The notes under the pieces: generated by a model
Told to the model about the DNA's origin: nothing
Seen by the model: only the letters and a program-made list of their open reading frames with translations
Database searches by the model: none
Part shown: in pieces, positions 1-10,519 of the stretch
Layout of the letters: each line of letters starts with the position of its first letter
How positions within the stretch are numbered: the first letter of the stretch is position 1
Position numbers and translations under genes: made by a program
Source of the DNA: Nitrosomonas sp.
GTDB taxonomy: Bacteria > Pseudomonadota > Gammaproteobacteria > Burkholderiales > Nitrosomonadaceae
Assembly: GCA_021774075.1 (NCBI GenBank)
Contig: JAJFJK010000153.1
Span: 1 to 44,363 of the forward strand
Direction of reading: 5' to 3'
Length of the DNA: 44,363 nt

Positions 1-136
1 CTTGGTACATGACGAAGCCCCTGAGACCGACCTGGATGCAAGTCTTGCTGCTGGCGAGCTGGTATTGAAGCCGGACGACTGGGATGATGATGATGACTGG
101 GACGACGACGATGATGACTGGGATGATGATTATTAA
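1..136 (+). CDS. 3' end of a protein with an Asp/Trp-rich acidic tail (partial)
   Basis: The frame beginning at base 2 is open from the left edge to a TAA at 134-136, giving about 44 C-terminal residues. The last 20 or so are almost only Asp and Trp: three Trp residues separated by runs of five or six Asp, ending in Tyr. I do not recognise the family because the body of the protein lies outside the window. Such a tail could bind cations or a basic partner, but that is inference. A terminator hairpin follows at 161-199, which supports this as a real gene end. Its reality is fairly likely; its function is unknown. Confidence 0.6.
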   Translation, partial: LVHDEAPETDLDASLAAGELVLKPDDWDDDDDWDDDDDDWDDDY

Positions 137-160
137 TTGTCGTAGTTGGCTATAGTAATA

Positions 161-199
161 CGCAAGGAGATATTCGTTATCTCCTTGCGCAAATTTTTA
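161..199 (+). terminator. Rho-independent terminator after the acidic-tail gene
   Basis: A perfect 12-bp stem (161-172 with 178-189) closes a five-base loop and is followed by a T-rich stretch (CAAATTTTTAT). It lies 25 bp after the stop codon at 134-136. Confidence 0.75.
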
Positions 200-243
200 T
201 AGATAAAAAAAACGAACTTGGCGATTTGGTAACAGAACAATAT

Positions 244-273
244 AGAGTGCAAAGTATATGCTTTAGTCGCTCT
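244..273 (+). ncRNA. Hairpin before an orphan terminator; possible small RNA or leader
   Basis: Between two terminators there is no open reading frame, but a second hairpin can be drawn: AGAGTG (244-249) pairs with CGCTCT (268-273, one G-U pair) and an inner AAAG/CTTT stem. A terminator follows 12 bp later. Two terminators in a row without a gene between them suggest either a short structured transcript of about 100 nt or a 5' leader of the next gene. No clear promoter was seen, so this is a low-confidence candidate. Confidence 0.25.
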
Positions 274-284
274 AGAAATTGAAT

Positions 285-309
285 AACCCGCCTAATGGCG
301 GGTTTTTTT
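285..309 (+). terminator. Rho-independent terminator
   Basis: AACCCGCC pairs with GGCGGGTT around a TAAT loop and is followed by seven T. It stands only about 20 bp before the start of the membrane protein gene, so it would end or attenuate transcription entering from the left. Confidence 0.8.
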
Positions 310-328
310 CTTTCATTGAGGTGAGTAT

Positions 329-1087
329 GTGAATATGTTGGATCATTTTCCAAAGCCTGATGCTAATTACCCGCACAGGAAGCGTGATTATTTTATTGCT
401 GGCTTTACATTCTTTTGTGTCGGTGTCAGCTTGGTCATCGATGGTAGTGCAAGTCTTGAGACACAGAATCGCTTAGGTGTCATTGCGTGGATTTTCCTGA
501 TTGGGTTATTAGTTGGTGAAAACAAGGAAGTAAGAATGCAGGTTGTCATTGCTGTGGCATTTGCTACGGCTGGTGAACATTTTGCTTCTATTTACATGGA
601 AGGCTATACGTATCGATTTGAGAATGTGCCGCATTACGTTCCGCCAGGCCATGGCATGGTTTATTTGACGGCTGTTGCGCTTGCGAGATCGGCCTTCTTT
701 TTGATGCATGCGAGAGCACTTGCTATATTTGTCATAATTACTGGCGGCTTATGGTCTATTTGGGGCATTAGTGGCATTCCAGAGCAAGGTGACCAGGTTG
801 GTGCTTTCTTATTTGTTATTTTCGTAATATGCTTGTTTAAAGGGCGGTCACCCATGGTTTATCTGGGTGCATTCTTTATCTGTACCTGGCTGGAAATTAT
901 TGGTACGGCTGCGGGCACATGGAAGTGGGCATCAATTGAGCCGGTATTTAATTGGACTCAGGGAAACCCGCCGAGTGGGGTAGCAGCTTGGTATTGTTTG
1001 GTTGATGCGGTTGCCATTGGCTTTGCGCCAATATTCTTAAATGGTTTGCAAAAAATGAATAACTGGTATAAAACAATTACACAATAA
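329..1087 (+). CDS. Multi-pass membrane protein, function unknown
   Basis: The 252-residue protein is strongly hydrophobic, with about seven predicted membrane segments (roughly residues 22-40, 50-63, 71-82, 110-127, 130-147, 158-171, 177-192 and perhaps 221-238). Conserved-looking polar motifs lie between them: GEH (82-84), PPGHG (105-109), TWKW (197-200) and NPPSG (213-217). His and Asp inside membrane loops could be ligands or catalytic, but I do not recognise the family. The start is GTG at 329 or ATG at 335; GAGGTGA at 318-324 could serve either. It precedes thrS by 50 bp and may share its transcript. The reading frame looks genuine; no function is assigned. Confidence 0.8.
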   Translation: MNMLDHFPKPDANYPHRKRDYFIAGFTFFCVGVSLVIDGSASLETQNRLGVIAWIFLIGLLVGENKEVRMQVVIAVAFATAGEHFASIYMEGYTYRFENVPHYVPPGHGMVYLTAVALARSAFFLMHARALAIFVIITGGLWSIWGISGIPEQGDQVGAFLFVIFVICLFKGRSPMVYLGAFFICTWLEIIGTAAGTWKWASIEPVFNWTQGNPPSGVAAWYCLVDAVAIGFAPIFLNGLQKMNNWYKTITQ

Positions 1088-1137
1088 TTGTATATTTCGT
1101 CAATGGCTATGTTTATAACTTTTAGGAGGGAAGATCT

Positions 1138-3045
1138 GTGACCGTAGTTCGTTTACCGGATGGTTCTGAACGGGTTTTTGATCACCCTGTAACCGTATTG
1201 GATGTTGCATCTTCAATTGGGCCTGGACTTGCACGTGCGGCAATCGCTGGCAGAGTAAATGGTCAGCTTGTTGATGTGAACAGCCCAATCGATAGTGATA
1301 GTGATTTGGCGATAATTACAGAGAAGGATGCGGATGGATTAGAAATTATTCGTCATTCTTGCGCGCATTTGTTGGCGCATGCTGTGAAAGAAATGTTTCC
1401 AGATGCGCAAGTCACTATCGGACCTGTTATTGACGACGGATTTTATTACGATTTCTCTTATAAGCGTGCGTTTACGCCAGAGGATCTGAAAGCCATAGAA
1501 AAACGAATGCTGGAAATCAGCAAACGTGATCTGCAGATTCAAAGAAATGTTTGGGACCGCTCCGAGGCTATTAACTTCTTTAAACAACAAGGCGAACGTT
1601 ACAAAGCACAGATTATAGAATCAATACCTGGTGACGAGGATTTGTCTCTCTACTCACAAGGTGATTTCACTGACTTATGTCGTGGCCCGCATGTGCCAAC
1701 AACATCTAAGCTGAAGATTTTCAAATTGATGAAAGTTGCTGGTGCATATTGGCGTGGTGATTCAAATAATGAAATGTTGCAGCGCATATATGGCACTGCC
1801 TGGACAAACAAGGCCGATCAGAAAGATTATTTGTACCGACTGGAAGAAGCAGAGAAACGTGATCATCGCAAGATTGGCAAGCAGCTTAGTTTTTTTCACA
1901 TGCAAGAAGAAGCGCCTGGAATGGTGTTTTGGCATCCAAAGGGTTGGGTGCTTTGGCAACAAATTGAACAATATATGCGGGAAATACAAATAAATAATGG
2001 GTATTTAGAGATACGCACACCGCAAGTACTTGATAAGGAGTTATGGGAGCATTCCGGGCATTGGGAGAATTTCCGTGAAAATATGTTCACCACCAATTCG
2101 GATGAACGCGTATTTGCAATCAAACCCATGAATTGTCCCGGCCATGTGCAGGTGTTTAATCAGGGTCTTAAGAGTTATCGTGATTTACCTATACGCTTGG
2201 CTGAATTTGGTTCGTGTCATCGCAATGAAGCATCCGGCGCATTACACGGCATCATGCGTGTTAGGGCGTTTACACAGGATGATGCACATATTTTTTGTAC
2301 TGAAGAACAAATACAAGATGAAGTTGTGCAATTCATCGATTTGTTGAAGATTGTTTATACTGATTTTGGTTTTAAAGAATTGCTGGTCAAACTATCAACA
2401 CGTCCACAAAAACGTGTTGGCACTGAATTACAGTGGGATAAATCTGAAGCAGCCTTGGAAGCTGCTCTTAATCAAGCGCAGCTAGAGTGGGAATTGCAAC
2501 CGGAAGAAGGTGCTTTTTATGGGCCTAAAATTGAATTCTCGCTAAAAGATTGTATTGGGCGCGTTTGGCAATGTGGTACATTACAATTGGATTTTTCTAT
2601 GCCTGATCGCTTAAATGCTGAGTTTGTTGCCGAAGATAATTCCCGGCAAGTGCCAGTTATGCTGCATCGCGCTATTTTAGGTTCAATGGAACGGTTTATC
2701 GGTATTTTAATAGAAAACCATGCGGGCGCATTGCCATTGTGGCTTGCGCCGGAACAGGTTGTTGTGTTAAATATCTCGCGTGGACAAGTTGATTATGCAC
2801 GTGAAGTTACAGATAAATTAAAAGAATATGGTATTAGAGCAAGCTTAGACTTGAGAAATGAGAAAATAACCTATAAAATCCGGGAGCATAGTATGCAGAA
2901 ACTTCCGTATCAGATTATAGTCGGTGATGAAGAAGTGCGCACAAGTCAAGTTGCGGTGCGTAATCGAGCAGGTGAAGATTTAGGCCAAATGACACTTAAT
3001 GCCCTAGTTGATCGCCTTCAAGAAGAGATATCTTCAAAGCTTTAA
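1138..3045 (+). CDS. thrS: Threonyl-tRNA synthetase
   Basis: The 635-residue protein has the full length and order of bacterial ThrRS: an N-terminal TGS domain (about 1-62), the second additional (editing) domain, a class II catalytic core and a C-terminal anticodon-binding domain. Visible landmarks are KPMNCPGH (zinc-ligand Cys), [12 protein letters not shown], and [12 protein letters not shown] in motif 3. It charges tRNA-Thr with threonine in the cytoplasm. The start is GTG at 1138, chosen because AGGAGGG (1123-1129) lies at good spacing. infC follows after only 33 bp in the same frame, as in the classical thrS-infC-rpmI-rplT-pheST cluster. No leader attenuator was recognised upstream. Confidence 0.97.
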   Translation: MTVVRLPDGSERVFDHPVTVLDVASSIGPGLARAAIAGRVNGQLVDVNSPIDSDSDLAIITEKDADGLEIIRHSCAHLLAHAVKEMFPDAQVTIGPVIDDGFYYDFSYKRAFTPEDLKAIEKRMLEISKRDLQIQRNVWDRSEAINFFKQQGERYKAQIIESIPGDEDLSLYSQGDFTDLCRGPHVPTTSKLKIFKLMKVAGAYWRGDSNNEMLQRIYGTAWTNKADQKDYLYRLEEAEKRDHRKIGKQLSFFHMQEEAPGMVFWHPKGWVLWQQIEQYMREIQINNGYLEIRTPQVLDKELWEHSGHWENFRENMFTTNSDERVFAIKPMNCPGHVQVFNQGLKSYRDLPIRLAEFGSCHRNEASGALHGIMRVRAFTQDDAHIFCTEEQIQDEVVQFIDLLKIVYTDFGFKELLVKLSTRPQKRVGTELQWDKSEAALEAALNQAQLEWELQPEEGAFYGPKIEFSLKDCIGRVWQCGTLQLDFSMPDRLNAEFVAEDNSRQVPVMLHRAILGSMERFIGILIENHAGALPLWLAPEQVVVLNISRGQVDYAREVTDKLKEYGIRASLDLRNEKITYKIREHSMQKLPYQIIVGDEEVRTSQVAVRNRAGEDLGQMTLNALVDRLQEEISSKL

Positions 3046-3078
3046 TATATTACTTTTAACGAACTTGGAGAATTTACC

Positions 3079-3651
3079 ATAGCTCAGGGGAAAGCAGCAC
3101 GCATAAATCAAGAGATAGATGTGCCAGAGGTGCGATTAATTGGTGTAGAAGGGGAGCAAGTGGGTATTGTTACACTTGCTGATGCAAACTCAATGGCAGA
3201 AGACGCAGGTGTCGATCTGGTTGAGATTGCACCAACAGCAGTGCCTCCCGTTTGTAGATTAATGGATTATGGTAAGTTTCGTTATCAAGAAAGTAAGCGC
3301 AAGCATGATGCGAAGCTAAAACAGAAACAAGTTAACATCAAAGAAATTAAATTTAGGCCTAATACTGATGAAGGGGACTACGCAATTAAATTGCGTAACC
3401 TCACAACCTTTCTGAACGAAGGGGATAAGGTTAAGGTAACATTACGTTTTCGCGGACGTGAAATGGCGCATCAGGAGTTTGGTGTGCGTTTATTAGAACG
3501 TGTTCGCGATGATTTAGAACCTATCGCAGTTGTAGAACAATTTCCTAAAATGGAAGGTAGACAAATGGTTATGGTTTTATCGCCCAAGAAAAAGGACGTT
3601 AAACCAGTAAAAAGCAAACCTGCTGCCGCTGATTCGACTGTGACATCGTAG
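3079..3651 (+). CDS. infC: Translation initiation factor IF-3, apparent ATA start
   Basis: IF-3 binds the 30S subunit, blocks premature 50S joining and proofreads the start codon. The reading frame from GTG 3121 gives 176 residues, but family members begin about 14 residues earlier. The frame upstream is open and encodes [14 protein letters not shown], the expected IF-3 N-terminus. The only fitting initiator is ATA at 3079, with GGAG at 3067-3070 eight bases before it. Rare AUU/AUC/AUA starts in infC are the known basis of IF-3 autoregulation, since IF-3 rejects non-canonical initiators. The body carries [25 protein letters not shown] and [11 protein letters not shown]. It is 190 residues from ATA 3079. 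The gene identity is certain; the start is strongly supported. Confidence 0.95.
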   Translation: MAQGKAARINQEIDVPEVRLIGVEGEQVGIVTLADANSMAEDAGVDLVEIAPTAVPPVCRLMDYGKFRYQESKRKHDAKLKQKQVNIKEIKFRPNTDEGDYAIKLRNLTTFLNEGDKVKVTLRFRGREMAHQEFGVRLLERVRDDLEPIAVVEQFPKMEGRQMVMVLSPKKKDVKPVKSKPAAADSTVTS

Positions 3652-3773
3652 GTTCACGTAAAAGTAAGCAAAAGTGTTTGTGGTAATAGCAGTATAAATA
3701 ATAAGTGATCGCTGGGTTTTTTGAAGTTTTCCAATATGGAAACACCTAGTTTCATATTAAAAGTGGAGTAGTT

Positions 3774-3971
3774 ATGCCCAAGATGAAAACTAAAAGGGGC
3801 GCTGCCAAGCGCTTCAAGGTACGAGCGAATGGGACGATTAAACGTGCGCAAGCCTTTAAACGTCACATTTTGACCAAGAAGACAACCAAAAACAAACGCC
3901 AATTAAGAGGAATTGTCAGCGTACATCCTAGTGATACGTCGTCAGTTCGTTCTATGTTGCCATACGCATAA
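3774..3971 (+). CDS. rpmI: 50S ribosomal protein L35 (bL35)
   Basis: The 65-residue, very basic protein starts [15 protein letters not shown] and matches bL35 in length and sequence ([20 protein letters not shown]). It is a structural component of the large subunit. The ATG at 3774 follows GTGGAG (3762-3767). The 122-bp gap after infC is longer than others in the cluster; in E. coli this region contains the L20-responsive pseudoknot controlling rpmI-rplT, and a similar role here is possible but was not demonstrated from the sequence. Confidence 0.97.
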   Translation: MPKMKTKRGAAKRFKVRANGTIKRAQAFKRHILTKKTTKNKRQLRGIVSVHPSDTSSVRSMLPYA

Positions 3972-3983
3972 GGGGAGATAATA

Positions 3984-4343
3984 ATGCCAAGAGTAAAACG
4001 TGGTGTAACCGCTCATGCGCGGCACAAAAAAATATTAGACCTTGCCAAAGGTTATCGCGGTCGCCGTAAAAATGTTTATCGCGTGGCGAAACAAGCCGTA
4101 ATGAAAGCTGGGCAATATGCCTATCGAGACAGACGTCAACGTAAACGTCAATTCCGTTCTTTATGGATTGCACGTATCAATGCGGCTGCTCGTGAGTGCG
4201 GCTTATCGTATAGTGTATTTATGAATGGCTTGAAAAAAGCAAGTATCGAGGTTGATAGAAAAGTACTGGCTGATCTGGCGGTATTTGATAAAGCAGCTTT
4301 TGAGAAAAGTGCTGAGCAGGCTAAAGCCAGTTTGGCGGCATAA
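3984..4343 (+). CDS. rplT: 50S ribosomal protein L20 (bL20)
   Basis: The 119-residue protein begins [19 protein letters not shown] and has the long basic N-terminal arm ([19 protein letters not shown]) followed by the globular C-terminal domain ([19 protein letters not shown]) of bL20. It is needed early in 50S assembly and represses its own operon in E. coli. The ATG lies 12 bp after rpmI with AGGGGAG just upstream, so the two are translationally coupled. A hairpin terminator follows at 4366-4405. Confidence 0.98.
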   Translation: MPRVKRGVTAHARHKKILDLAKGYRGRRKNVYRVAKQAVMKAGQYAYRDRRQRKRQFRSLWIARINAAARECGLSYSVFMNGLKKASIEVDRKVLADLAVFDKAAFEKSAEQAKASLAA

Positions 4344-4365
4344 TAGTTTGTGATCATATGAATTT

Positions 4366-4405
4366 AGGGAGGTCTGGGCAAGCTTGCCCGAGCCTCCCTT
4401 TTCTT
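4366..4405 (+). terminator. Terminator or attenuator between rplT and pheS
   Basis: GGGAGG-TCTGGGC pairs with GCCCGAG-CCTCCC around a short AAGCTT-containing loop, and TTTTCTT follows. It lies 23 bp after rplT and about 60 bp before pheS. It may partly separate ribosomal protein from PheRS expression. No Phe-rich leader peptide of the E. coli pheM kind was found, so attenuation by Phe-tRNA is not supported. Confidence 0.7.
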
Positions 4406-4450
4406 ATGGCATGCTATTGAAAAGTGTTTTGATATTTAATTTATATTTGA

Positions 4451-5482
<1,032 letters not shown>

Positions 5483-5522
5483 TGCTAACCCTATTAGCTG
5501 TAGTAGTTAATAACTGACACCC

Positions 5523-7895
5523 ATGAAATTTTCTGAAAGCTGGTTAAGAACCTTTGTTAATCCATCCTGTTCCAGTGATAAGCTGGCTCATGCCTTAACC
5601 ATGGCAGGGTTGGAAGTTGAGAGTGTGGACCCGGTAGCAAGCGATTTTGATAACGTTGTGGTGGCTGAAGTGCTCTCAGTTGAGAAACACCCGTCAGCTG
5701 ATCGTTTAAAAGTTTGCCTTGTTAATACCGGTCAAGAAGGGAATGAATCCATACAAATAGTATGTGGTGCACCCAATGTGTGTGTTGGCATTAAAGTGCC
5801 TTGTGCGTTGGTTGGTGCACATTTGTCTGACTTTGTGATTAAGAAGGCGAAATTACGTGGTGAAGAATCTTTTGGCATGCTCTGTTCAGCAAAAGAATTG
5901 GGGCTAAGTGATGCTGCCGACGGTTTATTGCTGCTTCCTGAAGATGCGCCGACAGGTGTGAATTTTCGAGATTACTACGAACTTGATGATCGGCTGTTTA
6001 CACTCAGCTTGACACCTAATCGCGCAGATTGCCTTGGTGTATCCGGTGTGGCGCGTGAGGTTGCTGCCATTACGGCAAGCATATTTTCACCCGTAAGCAT
6101 TGATGCGGTTGCAAATGAAATTGACGATATTCTGGATGTGCAGATTGCTGCACCTGAGGCTTGTCCGCTGTATTGTGGTCGGATAATGCGCGGTATTGAT
6201 CTGAACGTTGCAACTCCATTATGGATGGTGCAGCGTTTGGAACGCAGTGGTTTGCGCTCTATTAACATCATTGTCGATGTAACCAACTATGTCATGCTCG
6301 AGACCGGTCAACCCATGCATGCTTTTGATTTGTCCAAGCTGACGGGCGCTATTCAAGTTAGATTCGCGCAAGCAAAAGAACAAATGCAATTATTGAATGG
6401 CAACCAGATTGATTTGGCGTCAGATATGTTGCTTATATCGGACGCCAATAAACCACTTGCATTGGCCGGCATTATGGGTGGTATGGATAGTGGTGTAACT
6501 GAGGGCACGGTAGATATCTTTCTGGAAAGTGCTTTTTTTAGCCCGCATATTATCAGCGGCAAATCATTTCGACTGGGATTTGGTTCCGACTCTTCGCATC
6601 GTTTTGAGCGCGGTGTGGACTATGCCGCTACGCGTGATGTGTTGGAGCGGGCAACACAGTTAATACAAGAGATATGCGGTGGCAAAGTGGGGCCGATTAC
6701 TGAAGCAAAATACGCATTGTCGTTGCCACAGCGTACTACCGTTAAGGTGCGTACTGACCGCGTACAACGTGTTTTAGGTGTTGATATTACGCAAACAAAA
6801 ATAAACGAATTTTTTCAGCGTTTGCAGTTTGATTTCTCAGTCGATGGGCAAGTGTTCAATGTAACGCCGCCAAGCTATCGGTTTGATCTGGCAATTGAGG
6901 AAGACTTTATAGAAGAAGTCGCGCGCCTACATGGCTATGATTGCATACCGACCAATGCGCCACGTGCAAACCTTGCCATGTTGGCAGCATCTGAAACAAA
7001 CCGTTCTGTGACACAAATAAAGCAAACATTAGTCAAGCGGGATTACCAGGAGGTGATTAATTATGCTTTTGTAGATGCCGCATGGGAAACAGATTTTCTA
7101 AAGAATAATGACCCAATTAAGTTAAAAAACCCAATCGCCAGTCAAATGAGTGTGATGCGCAGTAGTTTAATTGGCGGTTTGATTGCAAATTTGCAGTTTA
7201 ATTTGAATCGTAAACAGACACGTGTGCGTTTATTTGAAATGGGTTGTTGTTTTGAGCGTAATGAAGAAGATAATTGTAAACAAATAGAAAAGCTAGCAGG
7301 CCTTTGTTATGGTGATGCCGTTGCTGAACAGTGGGGGGTATCTTCTCGTAGCGTTGATTTTTATGATGCAAAATCAGATATAGAGGCCTTATATTGGCCG
7401 CAAACCATTCATTTTAGTGCTTTTGAGCACCCAGTATTACACCCTGGCAAGTCGGCTCAAATTCATTGTGAGGATAAGACCGTTGGATGGTTGGGAGAAT
7501 TGCATCCGCATTGGCAAAAAGAATATGACTTGCCGAGAAATACGATATTATTTGAACTTGTTTATGACGCTTTATTACCTAAGTTATTACCAGTTATCAA
7601 AGAAATATCAAAATTCCAGCCCGTTAGGCGAGATATAGCAATAATTGTAAATAATGATGTGCGTGTGGATGCACTTTTAACCTGTATGTTTGCTGAGAAA
7701 AAGAGCATTATTTCTGACATAGCGTTATTTGATTTATATCGCGGCAAGGGTATGGAAAATAACAAAAAAAGTCTTGCATTCAGAGTATTGTTGCAAGATA
7801 CTGATAAGACGTTAACAGATGAAGAGGCTGACGCTGCTATAGCTGGTTTGATTAAAGTTTTGGAAGATAAATTTGATGCAACATTACGTAATTGA
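5523..7895 (+). CDS. pheT: Phenylalanyl-tRNA synthetase beta subunit
   Basis: The 790-residue protein has the multidomain order of bacterial PheT: N-terminal domain, an EMAP/tRNA-binding-like OB fold (about 40-150, [10 protein letters not shown] and [12 protein letters not shown]), the B3/B4 editing domain (about 210-390, including [11 protein letters not shown]), B5 (about 400-475), the class II-like core, and a C-terminal ferredoxin-like anticodon-binding domain (about 695-790, [13 protein letters not shown]). It recognises tRNA-Phe and removes mischarged Tyr. It is full length and directly downstream of its partner pheS. Confidence 0.97.
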   Translation: MKFSESWLRTFVNPSCSSDKLAHALTMAGLEVESVDPVASDFDNVVVAEVLSVEKHPSADRLKVCLVNTGQEGNESIQIVCGAPNVCVGIKVPCALVGAHLSDFVIKKAKLRGEESFGMLCSAKELGLSDAADGLLLLPEDAPTGVNFRDYYELDDRLFTLSLTPNRADCLGVSGVAREVAAITASIFSPVSIDAVANEIDDILDVQIAAPEACPLYCGRIMRGIDLNVATPLWMVQRLERSGLRSINIIVDVTNYVMLETGQPMHAFDLSKLTGAIQVRFAQAKEQMQLLNGNQIDLASDMLLISDANKPLALAGIMGGMDSGVTEGTVDIFLESAFFSPHIISGKSFRLGFGSDSSHRFERGVDYAATRDVLERATQLIQEICGGKVGPITEAKYALSLPQRTTVKVRTDRVQRVLGVDITQTKINEFFQRLQFDFSVDGQVFNVTPPSYRFDLAIEEDFIEEVARLHGYDCIPTNAPRANLAMLAASETNRSVTQIKQTLVKRDYQEVINYAFVDAAWETDFLKNNDPIKLKNPIASQMSVMRSSLIGGLIANLQFNLNRKQTRVRLFEMGCCFERNEEDNCKQIEKLAGLCYGDAVAEQWGVSSRSVDFYDAKSDIEALYWPQTIHFSAFEHPVLHPGKSAQIHCEDKTVGWLGELHPHWQKEYDLPRNTILFELVYDALLPKLLPVIKEISKFQPVRRDIAIIVNNDVRVDALLTCMFAEKKSIISDIALFDLYRGKGMENNKKSLAFRVLLQDTDKTLTDEEADAAIAGLIKVLEDKFDATLRN

Positions 7896-8026
7896 TGTTC
7901 AATTACTTGTGCGTTGTCAATGCGATTATGATTTTGAAACATTTAGGTAGCGCGCAGTCGATTTAACTAAACAATGTTAAGTTAAATCAGTTTAAAAAAT
8001 AATTTGATCTTTGAGTGGAGTAAAGT

Positions 8027-8332
8027 ATGGCATTAACGAAAGCTGAGTTAGCAGATTTGTTGTTTGAAAATGTAGGACTAAATAAGCGCGAAGCTAAGGA
8101 TATGGTTGAGTCATTTTATGAAGAAGTGCGCTCAGCATTGCAAAATGGTGAAGGTGTAAAACTGTCTGGTTTTGGTAATTTTCAATTGCGTTCCAAGCCA
8201 CAACGACCTGGCAGAAACCCTAAAACTGGTGAAGAAATACCAATTACTGCACGACGTGTTGTGACATTTCACGCCAGCCAAAAATTAAAAACAATGGTAG
8301 AAAAGAGCTATCATGGAAAACAAAAATCCTAG
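8027..8332 (+). CDS. ihfA: Integration host factor alpha subunit
   Basis: The 101-residue protein is a member of the HU/IHF family, with helical N-terminus [20 protein letters not shown], the FGNFQLR segment and the DNA-minor-groove arm [14 protein letters not shown]. Its place directly after pheT is the classical location of ihfA, which distinguishes it from HU and IHF-beta. With IHF-beta it bends DNA strongly at specific sites and shapes promoters and recombination complexes. The ATG follows GAGTGGAG with short spacing. Its 3' end overlaps the next gene by 20 bp, so the two are probably coupled. Confidence 0.96.
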   Translation: MALTKAELADLLFENVGLNKREAKDMVESFYEEVRSALQNGEGVKLSGFGNFQLRSKPQRPGRNPKTGEEIPITARRVVTFHASQKLKTMVEKSYHGKQKS

Positions 8333-8699
8333 CGATACTTTTCCACCAATACCCGCAAAGCGCTACTTTACAATTGGTGAAGTAGGCGTTTTGTGTGGTG
8401 TAAAGCCGCATGTTTTACGTTATTGGGAGCAGGAGTTTGCACAATTAAAACCTGTGAAACGTCGCGGAAATCGTCGTTATTATCAGCATCAAGAAGTATT
8501 ATTGATTCGTCGTATTCGAGAGTTGCTCTATGAGCAAGGTTTTACCATTAGTGGTGCCCGTAATCGATTGGGGCAAGGTGGCTCTAGCTCAAGCGCAGAT
8601 GCTATGCAGGCACCTGCAGTTGCGTCTCACCATCCAACATATGATGTGAGTTATGTCAGGGGTGAGATCATGAGTGTGATGTCGTTGCTTCGTTCCTGA
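8313..8699 (+). CDS. MerR-family transcriptional regulator
   Basis: The 128-residue protein has a MerR winged helix near residues 17-85: [20 protein letters not shown] followed by [10 protein letters not shown] and a basic wing [13 protein letters not shown]. The rest is short, with no Cys cluster typical of metal-sensing MerR proteins, so it is not a metal regulator by sequence. The start at 8313 lies inside the end of ihfA. A small MerR protein after ihfA is, from memory, a conserved arrangement in proteobacteria, but its target is not known to me. Confidence 0.9.
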   Translation: MENKNPSDTFPPIPAKRYFTIGEVGVLCGVKPHVLRYWEQEFAQLKPVKRRGNRRYYQHQEVLLIRRIRELLYEQGFTISGARNRLGQGGSSSSADAMQAPAVASHHPTYDVSYVRGEIMSVMSLLRS

Positions 8700-8851
8700 A
8701 GAAAATATTCTTTTTGGCCCCTTTATGGATAATGAAGTCATTGCGGGTGTTGGTAAAGTGCCTTTTTAACAGCAATTTCGTCCTTTTTGATTAGTAAGGT
8801 CGATTGTTTTTTACAATAACGGTGTCAAATCCTTTTCAGACTTGTGGTTGT

Positions 8852-8857
8852 TATAAT
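8852..8857 (+). promoter_or_regulatory. -10 box of the tRNA-Pro promoter
   Basis: A perfect TATAAT lies six bases before the first base of the mature tRNA, so transcription would start at or next to the tRNA 5' end. The -35 region is weak (around TCCTTT), which leaves the assignment moderate. Confidence 0.55.
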
Positions 8858-8863
8858 TTATTT

Positions 8864-8940
<77 letters not shown>

Positions 8941-9060
8941 GTTGTTTCTCTATTATTTAGAAGTGGCTACAACATTTGTTTCTTATAGCCTAACGAACAT
9001 TGAGTACTGGACGTAACGTTCCAGGTTTTGTCTCTATTAAATTAATACAAAGTTTTAACA

Positions 9061-9804
9061 ATGCGCATATTACTCAGTAATGATGATGGATATTTTGCGC
9101 CAGGTCTTGCTTGCCTAGCTGAAACACTTTCAGAAGTTGCGGAAATCATTGTTGTTGCGCCAGAGCGTGATCGTAGTGGTTCCAGTAACTCGTTGACTTT
9201 GGATCGGCCGCTTAGCTTGCATAAATCGCATAATGGTTTCTATTATGTGAATGGAACACCGACTGATTGTGTTCATTTGGCCGTGACCGGCATGCTTGAT
9301 GTCTTGCCTGATATGGTTATTTCTGGCGTGAATAATGGTGCCAACATGGGAGACGATACGGTTTATTCCGGAACCGTGGCGGCGGCAACAGAGGGTTATT
9401 TGCTGGGGGTTCCTTCCTTGGCAATTTCATTAGAGGGTGCATCAAAAGGGAATTTTTTAACTGCTGCACGCGTTGCAGCGGATATGGTGGAACGGCTTAA
9501 ACAAAATGATTTAAATTACCCTATGCTGCTTAATATTAACGTGCCTGATGTGGATTATGTGCAACTACAAGGCATAGAGGTTACCCGATTGGGACGACGT
9601 CATAAGGCTGAGCCGGTAATTAAATCGCTAAGTCCACGTGGGGAAACGGTTTTTTGGGTTGGTGCCGCGGGTGCTGCACAGGATGCGGGAGAGGGCACAG
9701 ATTTTTATGCCGTGCAGCATAATAGAGTATCTGTAACACCTTTGCAGATTGACCTAACGCGCTATGATCAGATGGATATTGTTGCTGAATGGCTAAAAAT
9801 TTAA
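9061..9804 (+). CDS. surE: 5'/3'-nucleotidase SurE
   Basis: The 247-residue protein begins [16 protein letters not shown], where the paired Asp residues bind the catalytic metal in the SurE fold, and contains [17 protein letters not shown] and [21 protein letters not shown]. SurE hydrolyses nucleoside monophosphates and short polyphosphate and is linked to stationary-phase survival. It is followed after 50 bp by pcm and then nlpD, the conserved surE-pcm-nlpD order of beta- and gammaproteobacteria. Length is normal. Confidence 0.97.
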   Translation: MRILLSNDDGYFAPGLACLAETLSEVAEIIVVAPERDRSGSSNSLTLDRPLSLHKSHNGFYYVNGTPTDCVHLAVTGMLDVLPDMVISGVNNGANMGDDTVYSGTVAAATEGYLLGVPSLAISLEGASKGNFLTAARVAADMVERLKQNDLNYPMLLNINVPDVDYVQLQGIEVTRLGRRHKAEPVIKSLSPRGETVFWVGAAGAAQDAGEGTDFYAVQHNRVSVTPLQIDLTRYDQMDIVAEWLKI

Positions 9805-9854
9805 GCTATTAATGAGAAAATGAGAGCAATAAGCGTATTTATGGATATTAACCA

Positions 9855-10514
9855 GTGAGTGCACATCATTCTGGTATTGGCATGACTTCGCAACGCACAC
9901 GTATGCGCATGATTGAGCGTTTGCGGGAACAGGGGATTGCAGATGAGGTGGTTTTGTCAGCAATGAGCACAATTCCGCGTCATCTATTTGTTGAAGAAGC
10001 ATTGGCAAGTCGCGCTTATGAAGATGCGCCTTTACCGATAAATTTTGGGCAAACAATATCCAGCCCATGGATTGTTGCACGTATGAGTGAATTATTGCGT
10101 GCTAACGCGAGATTAAATAACGTGCTTGAGATTGGAACAGGTTGTGGGTATCAAACGGCTGTTCTGGCAAAACTGACTGATAAGGTTCATTCTATTGAGC
10201 GCATTGGGCCATTGTTGACACGAACCCGTATTCGCCTACATAAGTTGCAGATCAAAAATATCTCCTTAAAACATGCTGATGGTTTATTAGGATTAGCGGA
10301 AGCTGGCCCATTTGATGGTATTATCATGACAGCTGTAACAACACATGTTCCGTCTTCATTGTTGGAACAATTAGTCATCGGTGGTAGGATGGTTTTTCCA
10401 AAAGGAAGCCAGAAGCAGAATTTATGTCTTATAGAGCGTAATGCGCAAGGTTATACTGAAACCATTTTGGAAGAAGTGAAATTTGTACCTTTACTGTCTG
10501 GTGTCGAAAGGTAA
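9855..10514 (+). CDS. pcm: Protein-L-isoaspartate O-methyltransferase
   Basis: The 219-residue enzyme uses S-adenosylmethionine to methylate isoaspartyl residues and start their repair. The family signature is clear: PRHLFVEEALASRAYEDAPLP and GQTISSPWIVARM, then the SAM-binding glycine loop VLEIGTGCGYQTAVLA (about residues 91-106). The start is GTG at 9855. It sits between surE and nlpD, and only five bases separate its stop from the nlpD ATG. Confidence 0.97.
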   Translation: MSAHHSGIGMTSQRTRMRMIERLREQGIADEVVLSAMSTIPRHLFVEEALASRAYEDAPLPINFGQTISSPWIVARMSELLRANARLNNVLEIGTGCGYQTAVLAKLTDKVHSIERIGPLLTRTRIRLHKLQIKNISLKHADGLLGLAEAGPFDGIIMTAVTTHVPSSLLEQLVIGGRMVFPKGSQKQNLCLIERNAQGYTETILEEVKFVPLLSGVER

Positions 10515-10519
10515 TAACG

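Noticed and set aside
7562..7942. A 126-codon frame antisense to pheT
   Set aside because: It lies within a certain gene on the other strand and lacks protein-like content.
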